This document shows, one piece after another, positions 11,200 to 19,149 of a stretch of DNA of 64,000 nt. The notes beneath the pieces were generated by a model, which was given only the letters and a program-made list of their open reading frames with translations, was not told where the DNA came from and ran no database searches. A program made the position numbers and the translations under genes. Positions within the stretch are counted from its first letter, which is position 1. Every line of letters begins with the position of its first letter. This DNA is from Alphaproteobacteria bacterium (lineage in GTDB: Bacteria; Pseudomonadota; Alphaproteobacteria; 16-39-46): assembly GCA_018401675.1 (NCBI GenBank), contig JAGYKM010000003.1, positions 102,423-166,422 of the forward strand, read 5' to 3'.

Positions 11200-11982
11200 T
11201 TTGTGATACCTCCCCTCCCCGATCCATAATAGATTCGAGCAGATTGGAGAAGTCCCATGATAGAATATACCACCCTATACACCCCACCACCGCTAAGCCC
11301 ACTAGAAGAGCCACTAAAGCCACATACCATTGCCTCGGGTTGGGTAACTTAAGAATTTTACCTTGGTCATCGGTATAGGCGTAGGCTTCAGGAAAGAGCT
11401 TTCTTTTCCCTGGAGCAGCTGAGGCTTGCGCCTTAAGATAAAGAGGAAGAGTTGTTCCTTATAAGCCTTAATGGCGCCATGATCTTCTATGCCTCGATAT
11501 TTTCCTCTAAACCCTAAAGAAAGAGCAAAGTAATAGAGGGCGCCAATATCTATTTTCAAAGGATCTCTCGTGGCTAAAAATTCATCCAGATCTGCAAAAA
11601 ATTTAGTTCCTGCAATTTGCGTCCCAAATACTTGCATCTCAATAAGAGTTGTATCCCATACCGACTGCCCCTCCCACGAAAAATTAAGAAATATCTCATC
11701 TCCCAAAGCCGCCATAATATATTGTGCTTGTCTGAAATAAAGAGCCGAGAATTCACCACCTTCACGCAAAACCACCAGAGCTTGCTCTTCCAGCAAAGCC
11801 GATAGCTGCCCTGATATATAGCGCGCCAGTCGTTCTACTTTTCCTTCAGTTCCCACATTCTCATCTTCTGATTCACTAGGCAAAGCATCAGCCAGCGCTC
11901 TTTCCTTTTCAAACATTATCTGTGAAAAGAAGCTAAAAAAGTTCTGAAGGGTAAAAGAAGTGTCTAATGTTGTTGGAAGCAT
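11192..11982 (-). pseudogene. tssL: Type VI secretion protein TssL (DotU/IcmH family), one frameshift before the membrane anchor
   Basis: TssL is the inner-membrane partner of TssM. The cytoplasmic domain is intact and typical: ALGDEIFLNFSWEGQSVW, then VFGTQIAGTKFFADLDEFL. Near position 11440 the match leaves the long frame (which ends at 11314) for the next one, which reads RKLFPEAYAYT, LPNPRQWYVALVALLVG and a C-terminal transmembrane helix, ending at a TAA at 11192-11194. A single small indel in a CT-rich tract explains this. With it repaired the protein would be about 263 residues with the expected tail anchor. The stop overlaps the GTG of tssM. It follows tssK by 45 bases. Confidence 0.88.
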
Positions 11983-12027
11983 TTTCTCTCATTTTTGTTG
12001 CAAGCTTATTTTTGAGTAACTTTCCAT

Positions 12028-13401
12028 TTAGGAAGATGAAGACGACGACGTTGGATGTTGAGTTGCTTTCTTGACAAAAAGCATAATCTGGGAAGGCATA
12101 GAGAGGCTTTCATCTTGGAGATTCAAGAAACACAGTTTTTCATTGGGCTTAATAAAATTAGGATCGTTTTTCACAGATACCAAAATTCCATTTTCAGGCG
12201 CGGCAATGCTGAGTTCTTGATTAGACTCGATAACGTTTCTGGATGCCCCTAAGATCCTTCGGTCTCTTACACTCTTAATCTGAGACTCTGAAGCAATAAT
12301 CCCCTGGGCTACCCATTTAGCCAATAAATCTGGTCCTGCTGTGGAGGTTCCTTTTATGCCCAAAACAAAAGAAGCACTTTCCCACTCAGGCTCAATAGTC
12401 AACTGGAAGACATTACCAGCTAAATCAAAAGGAACTACGGTGTAGTTCTCTTGAATTAAATTTACCATTTCGAGGATAAAGGTAACCAGTTGATCAAAAG
12501 AGGCATAAATATCATTATGGTCGTAAGGCACAAAAGTCGGTGCCAGTAAGCCTTGCTTAATGGTAGCCATACTTCCTGCCAACAACAAAAATTCTTGGTA
12601 CATACCGAAAGGTGAGGTGGTCTCTACCCCCAGCATATTCTCCAGCACAGGAATGTGGGGCACAAGAATGCTCATAAGCCCTTCATAATGGGCCTTCACT
12701 AAAGGATCTAAAGTCCCCGAAGAACTCGCTTGTAAATTTTCAGACAGAAAAGCACATTTGTTGCGCAACGCCAAAATAATGGTCTGAAGCACTTTTCCCA
12801 AAGGAGAAATTTTTAAGATGGTAGTTTGTGGCGGTAAAAATGACGACTGCTGAAATCCCTCATCTCGGACCACCACTTCCGCCAAAGGAAAGCTTACATA
12901 CCGTGGATGGGGGTGATCTCCAACAATTAACTGTACATTCGGCACGAGCCGTGGAACATAGACGAAATTTTCTCCCGTATTGAGATCACATACATTCGTG
13001 CCTGGGATTGATTTGTACCGAGGAAACTCCCCAGTTAAATTTGAACTATTCGCGTTCTCTATGGGTAGGGCTAGATGAATGCGCTGAGCTCCTCCCTTAA
13101 TCATGCCCTCTTTCAAAGCATTGAGATCCACCTCTAATAAGTCCGTAGGACCTGCATCAAAAGAAATAAAAGTCCCATCAGGCAAAAAAGCCCTTAATGA
13201 TAATATTCGATAAACCCCACTCACCAAAAGCACTGGATCTATTTCTAAAGAAACTACCCCCCAAAAATAGGGAGAAAACGCAATCAAATTACGATTGAGC
13301 ATGGATCGGCCACGAATTTCCATTTGCTGCATTTGTTGGGGACCCAACAACATTCCTTCATACCACTGTACTTCTTCTACCCACGGAATTAAGGGTTTCA
13401 T
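12028..13401 (-). CDS. tssK: Type VI secretion baseplate protein TssK
   Basis: TssK links the T6SS baseplate to the TssL/TssM membrane complex in the cytoplasm. The protein is 457 residues, in the family's normal range, and unbroken. The N-terminal signature is clear: VEEVQWYEGMLLGPQQMQQ, then an acidic/aromatic stretch PYFWGVVSLEID. The C-terminal third has the usual IKGTSTAGPDLLAKWVAQGI and VNLIQENYTVVPFDL. It ends in a run of serines encoded by a repetitive GACGACGA-type tract. It heads the tssK-tssL-tssM-tssA run, and a 217-base gap to tssJ leaves room for its own promoter. It is the best-preserved T6SS gene in this block. Confidence 0.92.
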   Translation of the reverse strand: MKPLIPWVEEVQWYEGMLLGPQQMQQMEIRGRSMLNRNLIAFSPYFWGVVSLEIDPVLLVSGVYRILSLRAFLPDGTFISFDAGPTDLLEVDLNALKEGMIKGGAQRIHLALPIENANSSNLTGEFPRYKSIPGTNVCDLNTGENFVYVPRLVPNVQLIVGDHPHPRYVSFPLAEVVVRDEGFQQSSFLPPQTTILKISPLGKVLQTIILALRNKCAFLSENLQASSSGTLDPLVKAHYEGLMSILVPHIPVLENMLGVETTSPFGMYQEFLLLAGSMATIKQGLLAPTFVPYDHNDIYASFDQLVTFILEMVNLIQENYTVVPFDLAGNVFQLTIEPEWESASFVLGIKGTSTAGPDLLAKWVAQGIIASESQIKSVRDRRILGASRNVIESNQELSIAAPENGILVSVKNDPNFIKPNEKLCFLNLQDESLSMPSQIMLFVKKATQHPTSSSSSS

Positions 13402-13618
13402 CGTTGCCCCCCTTCTTTGTTTTTCTTTTATGGTTATTCAAGTCATTCCTTTGTCAGTCTAGTCTAAACAAACGATTATGAGAAGCCATTTCAAGCTTCT
13501 TTAGTTATTTTAGGCGTTTCTTCTCCTTTCTTTCGACATAATTACCATGGTTTGCTTAAAAAAACGCCCTTCTTGTATATGTTTCTTTGATCTCCCTTAG
13601 GAAACTTCTTTCCGCAAA

Positions 13619-14083
13619 TTATCCTGAAATACTAAAATCATCAGGACCTAGTAAAACTTTTACCTCTGTTTGGGGACCAATCCGAATCCGATGATCTCCA
13701 GGGGAAAGATAATTAGCGAAAAAGATTCCTCCCAATGGAATGGGTTGAGAAAACACCACCTCTCGAGGAGCCACTACCTGACCTGGTATGACCTCCCAAT
13801 CCATCACCTGAATCCCTTGTGGGTTATCCCTCCTCAACTGATCCTTTTGGGCAAAATAAGTACCTGCAGACAATTTCGCCATTGTCTCCAGCAACGCCGT
13901 CTCGTAAACCACAACAAAATCCACCGCCACAGCTGTATTTTGATTAGCGCCTGAGGTCACCTCCACATGGATGGTGTTAACAAAGACTTCTGGGACCGGA
14001 TCTGGGGTACAGCCCCAGATCATCTGACCTATCAATACCACACCTAAAAATCGCCATAAGGAGGATTTCACGGGTGTACACAT
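13619..14083 (-). CDS. tssJ: Type VI secretion outer-membrane lipoprotein TssJ-like
   Basis: 154 residues with a lipoprotein signal: hydrophobic VVLIGQMIWGC ending in a lipobox cysteine near residue 25. The mature part reads AVAVDFVVVYE, LLETMAKLSAGTYFAQKDQL and RRDNPQGIQVMDWEVIPGQ, the beta-sandwich pattern seen in TssJ-type lipoproteins of some T6SS loci. TssJ anchors the periplasmic part of TssM at the outer membrane. Its ATG overlaps the stop of the upstream SPOR gene by one base (TAATG), so both are probably translated together. The gene is intact. The identification is by pattern and context; a strongly divergent TssJ is the best reading. Confidence 0.75.
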   Translation of the reverse strand: MCTPVKSSLWRFLGVVLIGQMIWGCTPDPVPEVFVNTIHVEVTSGANQNTAVAVDFVVVYETALLETMAKLSAGTYFAQKDQLRRDNPQGIQVMDWEVIPGQVVAPREVVFSQPIPLGGIFFANYLSPGDHRIRIGPQTEVKVLLGPDDFSISG

Positions 14084-15324
14084 TAGTGAGCTCCCCTTAC
14101 TTCGGGTTGAATTTTAGGTGAAAAAAGTAACTTATCTTCTTTAGATATTTTGTTCAAAGCCTCAGTGGCAGCTTTTTCCGTTGGATAGGTCCCATTGACC
14201 ACTAAATAAGAGGTGCTTTTTCCCGATGTTTTCTCTTTAACTTGAACATGGGGATAATTCCTGTGTAGTTTTTGCATGCGATCTAAGGCCTTCTGCTTTG
14301 TGGAAAAAACACCGAAATTCATGGTGTAGGATTGTTTTTTAAGATCGTTCTCACGAGCTAATGGCGCGCCGTGAACATCTCGCGTCGGAGCAGCCGTTAT
14401 AGGAGAGGCATGATAAGACATTCCTCGAGCCTTTGGATTTTGAATGAGATCTTGGATTGTCCCAGGATGCCTGGGGGAAGAAATCGGTGGTCTTGACTCT
14501 TTTGAGGCGTGCATGAACTTTGAAGGAACGGCCTCCGAGTGGCTTGCAACCGCTGGCTGAGCCTTCGGGGTTGGATGGGGCGGAGACATTATACTAGATC
14601 CAGAACCATCATCAGAGGTGGATGCGTCATGAGAGTGACCTAGAGGCCCTCGTGACTCTGGGTCCATGGTGGCCGGTTGGACTGGGGATTCATGAACAGT
14701 GTTCTTTGGCGTTGGAGAAGCCGCTGTCTGGGGCTCATTTCCAGAAAGAGACAATGGTCCAGAATTATCATTGGGCATTACAGCACGCGTGAAGGCCGTA
14801 TTACCAGCATGCTCCCAAATTTCTTCTTCTACCGTTTGCATAAGACCTTCGCCTATTTTTCTTTCTTCTTCTCCCACCCACCCAGTAGCATCAGTAGAAG
14901 GCTTAACTCCCTCTTTAAAGAAATAGATGGTTACAAAAATACCGCTCGCAAAACACAAAAATCCCAAGAAAAACAAAACAGCCACTATTGTCCAGAAAGA
15001 TGCTTTAGCCATAGTAAAATAATATCCTTTTTGTTGACTGAAAGAAGAGACAGACGAATGGTAAGGATGGCGAGAAGAGAGAGAGGGCTCCACCACTGGA
15101 GAAACTTCCGCCTGGCGTCTCTTTAGAGAATCTGAATCTTTCCTATTTGGCTTGGAAAAAGACTTGCTTCTTCCTCCCCATTTTTCAAATGACTTTCTCC
15201 ATAACTGCGGTTTATTAATGGATTGTAAAAAAGGAGGAAGTGGTTTTCTTTTTCGATACGAAGCCTTCTTTTGATCTGCCTGACTTTCCTCTTGGTTTAT
15301 ACTTTTCTCGTCCATGGCCTTCAC
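14083..15324 (-). CDS. SPOR-domain membrane protein coupled to tssJ
   Basis: 413 residues. A basic cytoplasmic N-terminus (about 1-105, rich in K, R, S and Q) leads to one transmembrane helix (about 109-135, FWTIVAVLFFLGFLCFASG). A long proline/serine-rich periplasmic linker follows, then a C-terminal SPOR domain (about 330-410; YTMNFGVFSTKQKALDRM, YLVVNGTYPTEKAATEAL). SPOR domains bind glycan strands lacking stem peptides. The gene overlaps tssJ by one base, tying it to the T6SS membrane complex. Many T6SS loci encode a separate peptidoglycan-binding anchor, and this protein could fill that place, which is inference. A general cell-division role is the alternative. Confidence 0.8.
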   Translation of the reverse strand: MKAMDEKSINQEESQADQKKASYRKRKPLPPFLQSINKPQLWRKSFEKWGGRSKSFSKPNRKDSDSLKRRQAEVSPVVEPSLSSRHPYHSSVSSFSQQKGYYFTMAKASFWTIVAVLFFLGFLCFASGIFVTIYFFKEGVKPSTDATGWVGEEERKIGEGLMQTVEEEIWEHAGNTAFTRAVMPNDNSGPLSLSGNEPQTAASPTPKNTVHESPVQPATMDPESRGPLGHSHDASTSDDGSGSSIMSPPHPTPKAQPAVASHSEAVPSKFMHASKESRPPISSPRHPGTIQDLIQNPKARGMSYHASPITAAPTRDVHGAPLARENDLKKQSYTMNFGVFSTKQKALDRMQKLHRNYPHVQVKEKTSGKSTSYLVVNGTYPTEKAATEALNKISKEDKLLFSPKIQPEVRGAH

Positions 15325-15597
15325 CTTAGCCTATTTTCATAAAAAGTTTAAGTGGATGCAAGAAATGCATCCTAATACCCTGTTATTTTTTATTGGACAA
15401 AACCTTCTTCAAGAAAGCCTTAGTTTCTAATAGAGTACACAAGGACACACTATCATACAACTCATCCCTCTCTCAAGAGGCCATTATTTAGTGTGCACAG
15501 GTTCATGGGATAAAGAACACTTAATACCCCGACAATAAATACATGAAGGGAGCCCCCATTGAAGAATTTGGAGGAAGAGCCAGGGGCTCAGGTAGGG

Positions 15598-16139
15598 TTA
15601 AACGCTATTCTGACACTCTACCATAGCAACACTTTGCATATCTCCTGCCGCTTCTTGGAAGCAACGCATCTGTAAAAATGCCCACAGAAAATTTAAAGCC
15701 ACTCCCTGGGCAAAAGCTCGTTTATGATGGTCTTGAGGATTCTTTAGATCTTGTTTGTCCTTGGTTTGCCATTCAAAAATCCTCTACTGGATCATTATAC
15801 CGCTCTATAAATCTAGGATTTCCTATTTTACTCTTTCGACTGAGGTGCGCATCGTAAAGCTCAATGGTAAGACACCCCTCTCTCACTATTCTATCAAGAC
15901 TTCCTGGGAGAACAGGTGTTTTAGTTCTCTCGTGACCCATATTCTCTCTTGACCTTATGCACGCCTAATGTTCAAAAGGCTTAGCAGATTTAGGTTCTTC
16001 TCCATGACTCCCCTTAGTTTTAACACTCGGGCCAACTATCCAAAAGGCCGCAACTCAGCATACCACTAACCCATCCATTAGCATGAGCCCTTTCTTTAGC
16101 TTTGTGGGTGCGTTTCCTTGTGGATAGGCCGTACTTCAT
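15598..16139 (-). pseudogene. Small unknown gene broken by indels, upstream of the SPOR-tssJ unit
   Basis: On the minus strand a coherent protein can be read across frames. The clearest part (15940-15598) begins MGHERTKTPVLPGSLDRIVR and runs to IERYNDPVEDF, where one extra T in a five-T run makes a stop. The next frame continues EWQTKDKQDLKNPQDHHKRA to a TAA at 15598. An upstream block starting at 16139 (MKYGLSTRKRTHKAKERAHA) may be the real N-terminus of the same gene, with further indels. I do not recognise the family. Its position and strand suggest it belongs to the T6SS block. The gap 15325-15597 between it and the SPOR gene holds nothing I can identify. Confidence 0.4.
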
Positions 16140-16181
16140 TTGGTATGATGACAAAGTACTTCATAAGGACACGCCTATTGT

Positions 16182-16222
16182 GAACAGCCCTTGCTCAGAA
16201 TTTTTAACACCTGAGGGCTGTT
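16182..16222. repeat. Inverted repeat / hairpin upstream of the Fic gene
   Basis: AACAGCCC near 16183 pairs with GGGCTGTT ending at 16222, and inside it CTCAG pairs with CTGAG around an AT-rich loop. No T-run follows on either strand, so a simple terminator is unlikely. It sits between the broken small gene (minus) and the Fic gene (plus) and could be an operator or a leader hairpin. Confidence 0.45.
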
Positions 16223-16276
16223 AACCCCCTTTATTCTCAAAAAGTCATACTTTACCTTTAAGGATTATCTCTTAAA

Positions 16277-17230
16277 ATGTCAGATTTTCTTATTTACCAC
16301 TCTCCTGATGGCGCCATTCACCTGGACGTTTCCATGGAGGAGGATGGTTTGTGGCTTTCAGAAACGCAGATCGCCACTTTATTCCAAACAGACGCCTCTC
16401 TTATCGCAAATCAGCTTTCCCAGTTATTCCACACTCAGGAAGTTGATTCTAGGATCGCAAGCAAGTCATTTTCTCCACCCAATCCATCCACACCCAAAGA
16501 GACTTACTATAATCTCGAAACCATTTTAGCCTTGGGCTTTCGCTTGAACTCCACACCAGCAAAAGACTTCAGAAAATGGGCCACTACCGTTCTTTCAAAT
16601 CAGCTGGTTAACGGATACTCTCTTCATACAGATCAACTGATGAAGAAGGGCTTCTCCGATATTGATGAAAAGGTAAATATCTTAAGACACGCTTTTGAAG
16701 ATCATCCCATTGATGGGGACATAAGCCTCACAGCGCTCAAACTTATCTTGAAATACGCCAAGACTTGGAACTTACTCCTTGCCTACGACGAAGATCATTT
16801 AAGTTTGCCCCAAAGCACAGGCAAACCCACTTTTGCGCTTACTTATAAAGACGCTATTGCTTCCATCAAATTTTTAAAATCTGACTTGCTGTCACGCAAA
16901 GAATCTTCTGACTTATTTGGACATGAACGGGACCGTGGGCTGGAAAGCATCCTCCATAATATTGAACAGACTTTCCAAGGACAGTACTTATATCCTACTA
17001 TCGAAGAAAAAGCCGCTCATCTTCTTTATTTTGTGATTAAAGACCATCCTTTTACCGATGGGAACAAACGCATTGGCTGTTTTTTATTTTTGCTTTATCT
17101 CAACTTACAAAATGCGCCCGCACGTCTTAATGAAAATGGATTGCTGGCCCTAGCCTTACTCATTGCCCAAAGTCATCCTGATCAAAAGGAAACCATGATC
17201 CATCTAGTGGTTAATATATTGGCTGACTAA
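16277..17230 (+). CDS. RhuM/Fic-family protein, putative AMP-transferase
   Basis: 317 residues, intact. The N-terminal half resembles RhuM virulence proteins, with a helix-turn-helix-like LSETQIATLFQTDASLIANQ at about 28-47 and YYNLETILALGFRLNS. The C-terminal half is a Fic/DOC domain with the active-site motif HPFTDGNKRIG (about residues 259-269), where the histidine and the DGNKR loop needed for nucleotide transfer are all present. Fic enzymes usually transfer AMP to a hydroxyl group of a target protein. No separate small antitoxin gene is visible beside it, and I could not assign an inhibitory S/TxxxE/N helix. No signal peptide. It may be a toxin, a regulator of bacterial targets, or an effector. 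Confidence 0.85.
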   Translation: MSDFLIYHSPDGAIHLDVSMEEDGLWLSETQIATLFQTDASLIANQLSQLFHTQEVDSRIASKSFSPPNPSTPKETYYNLETILALGFRLNSTPAKDFRKWATTVLSNQLVNGYSLHTDQLMKKGFSDIDEKVNILRHAFEDHPIDGDISLTALKLILKYAKTWNLLLAYDEDHLSLPQSTGKPTFALTYKDAIASIKFLKSDLLSRKESSDLFGHERDRGLESILHNIEQTFQGQYLYPTIEEKAAHLLYFVIKDHPFTDGNKRIGCFLFLLYLNLQNAPARLNENGLLALALLIAQSHPDQKETMIHLVVNILAD

Positions 17231-17331
17231 AGAGCTTCTCTTATAAGCTCGGCTCTACCCCCGATAAGTCCACTTTACCAAAAGGCAGAAGCCTTGGAAA
17301 TAGATTTTGGGCGACCCTGGATTCTCTCCCC

Positions 17332-19149
17332 TTAGGAATAAGTCACCTCAATGCCTTTTTTAGCTAATTTTCGTAAAAGATCTATAATGTCTTTTCCTTT
17401 TGCCTCATCAAAACCTTTTGCAAAATGCACCTGGATCTTTTTCATATTTGAAAAATACTTCCCTGCATCCCTCAATAGCTCATAATGGGCCTTAGTAGAC
17501 CTCACTTCCGTAAGAATAAGCTCATGAGCAGCATGCATTAATAAAGGCGTTGAAAGAATACTTCGATCGCGAGCTTGAGTAAAATTAAGTTTCTGTTGTT
17601 GAACCTTCTCTCGAAAGTCTTTTATGATTTCTGTCACAAAAGGGTCTTCCCTAGAAATCCGACTTCCAAAGAATCTTAAAACTCTTTCTTGAAATCCTTT
17701 CATAATAGCTTTTGTACCCTCAGCCAAGTCGCCTACGCTTTCTGCACGGGGCCAAATTTCAGGTCTTTCAATTTTCTTCAAAATTTCTTCAAGATCTCTT
17801 TTCTCGAGGGGAACATGATTTTCTAAGCACCCAAAGAGTTGATCTTCCGTCATGGTAGGTACGTCAAAAGATCTTCCTTTATTTTCAGGATATATTTTCC
17901 AGTAACGAATGCCTGCCCAGATCCAAGGGTACTCCTGGTGAGACTTTTCAGACCACTCTTTTGATAATTTGTGTTTTTTTATTTGATTCCCATAATGATC
18001 TAACATCAAGGCAAAAAGAGCGGGGATTTTTGTTGGTTCCTTTAGTGGTTTAACTGGTTTACCTCCAGACTTTGCCTGCAGAGTTTTCCAATAGCTTTTA
18101 TAAACAAGCCCCATTACCCAAGGTGTAACTTGTACCGAAACAACGTGCTCTAATTCCTGAGCTTCTTCGTGACAGGTTTTTTGTCGCTTTGCCAATGGAA
18201 CCTGGTAACCTGCGTCATCTTTTTGAGCCATAGCTACATCCTCCACAAGGGAATAGCCATTAAGGCCCATTTCAAACAAAAGGCCGTTAACAATTTTATC
18301 AAAAAAATAGGGGATTTTTTGAGCAGCCACGGCCGTCATTTCATCTTTATATCCGTGCCACATCAAATAGTCATTTATTGCTTGGGGTTTCAGTGGGTTA
18401 AAATCTTTGAAGGTATCTCTAACAACCCAAAAATTAGAAAGGCACTCTATGTCCCTCTCATCATAAGGTTTTCCTGGAGTTCTACCAGGTATTGAGCTTA
18501 AGAACGCAGCCGCGTCTGATCCTCCTTTAGCTGCCAATACATACCACATCGCTGCTTCTGAATTAAGGTGGAATTTCCCGTCCAATTGCCTCCCACACAC
18601 GTCCGCATAAAGCCCTTGGGCCAAAGGATGATATCCTTGAGACGCCCTTTTAAGGTATCTATAGGCTCTTTCCAGATCAATGCCTTCAAAATGGAGCCGA
18701 GATCCTTCGTTAGCATAATAAACCCTCTCCGCAACTCTCCAAGCTTGCTTCAAGCGAACAATACGATTCTCTTTTGTCGCTGATATATCTACAAGCATAG
18801 GGTCTTCTGCCAGCAATGCGGCATACATATCTGGATCACCGCCATCTGCCGCCTCCAGATACCACGATGCTGCCTCCCCCATAGTGTGCTTTTGGCCATC
18901 TAATTCTCTTTGACAAATTTGTGCATAGGGGGCTGCAAATTCTCCCCGGTTTTCTGGACTTATAGTTTCAAGGGCGAATTTAAGTCGTTCCCCAGCTTGT
19001 TTGTAATCTCCTTCCTCGTATAAAGCACACCCTTTTTGACCTACTTCGCGAGGATCTTCGCCATCAAAGGGACCGCAAAATCCCCAAGATCCCCATAGGC
19101 AGATGCTAGCTAAAAAAATCCAATGACTTAATTTCATTATCATGCTCAT
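17332..19149 (-). CDS. Secreted Sel1-repeat protein
   Basis: 605 residues with a clear signal peptide (WIFLASICLWGSWGFCG). Between about residues 30 and 230 are alpha-solenoid repeats of Sel1/TPR type: GEAASWYLEAADGGDPDMYA, AYRYLKRASQGYHPLAQ and EAAMWYVLAAKGGSDAAA. The rest has no family I recognise; the C-terminal 80 residues (HAAHELILTEVR, MKKIQVHFAKGFDEAKG) look like a separate small alpha/beta module. Its start overlaps the stop of the upstream deaminase-like gene by four bases (ATGA), so the two are probably made together. Sel1 repeats mediate protein-protein contacts and are frequent in host-interaction proteins. A partner or carrier role for the upstream protein is inference. Confidence 0.7.
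   Translation of the reverse strand: MSMIMKLSHWIFLASICLWGSWGFCGPFDGEDPREVGQKGCALYEEGDYKQAGERLKFALETISPENRGEFAAPYAQICQRELDGQKHTMGEAASWYLEAADGGDPDMYAALLAEDPMLVDISATKENRIVRLKQAWRVAERVYYANEGSRLHFEGIDLERAYRYLKRASQGYHPLAQGLYADVCGRQLDGKFHLNSEAAMWYVLAAKGGSDAAAFLSSIPGRTPGKPYDERDIECLSNFWVVRDTFKDFNPLKPQAINDYLMWHGYKDEMTAVAAQKIPYFFDKIVNGLLFEMGLNGYSLVEDVAMAQKDDAGYQVPLAKRQKTCHEEAQELEHVVSVQVTPWVMGLVYKSYWKTLQAKSGGKPVKPLKEPTKIPALFALMLDHYGNQIKKHKLSKEWSEKSHQEYPWIWAGIRYWKIYPENKGRSFDVPTMTEDQLFGCLENHVPLEKRDLEEILKKIERPEIWPRAESVGDLAEGTKAIMKGFQERVLRFFGSRISREDPFVTEIIKDFREKVQQQKLNFTQARDRSILSTPLLMHAAHELILTEVRSTKAHYELLRDAGKYFSNMKKIQVHFAKGFDEAKGKDIIDLLRKLAKKGIEVTYS

Noticed and set aside
15755..15952. Plus-strand 65-codon open frame
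   Set aside because: It lies opposite the better-supported broken small gene on the minus strand and has no ribosome-binding site or recognisable content.
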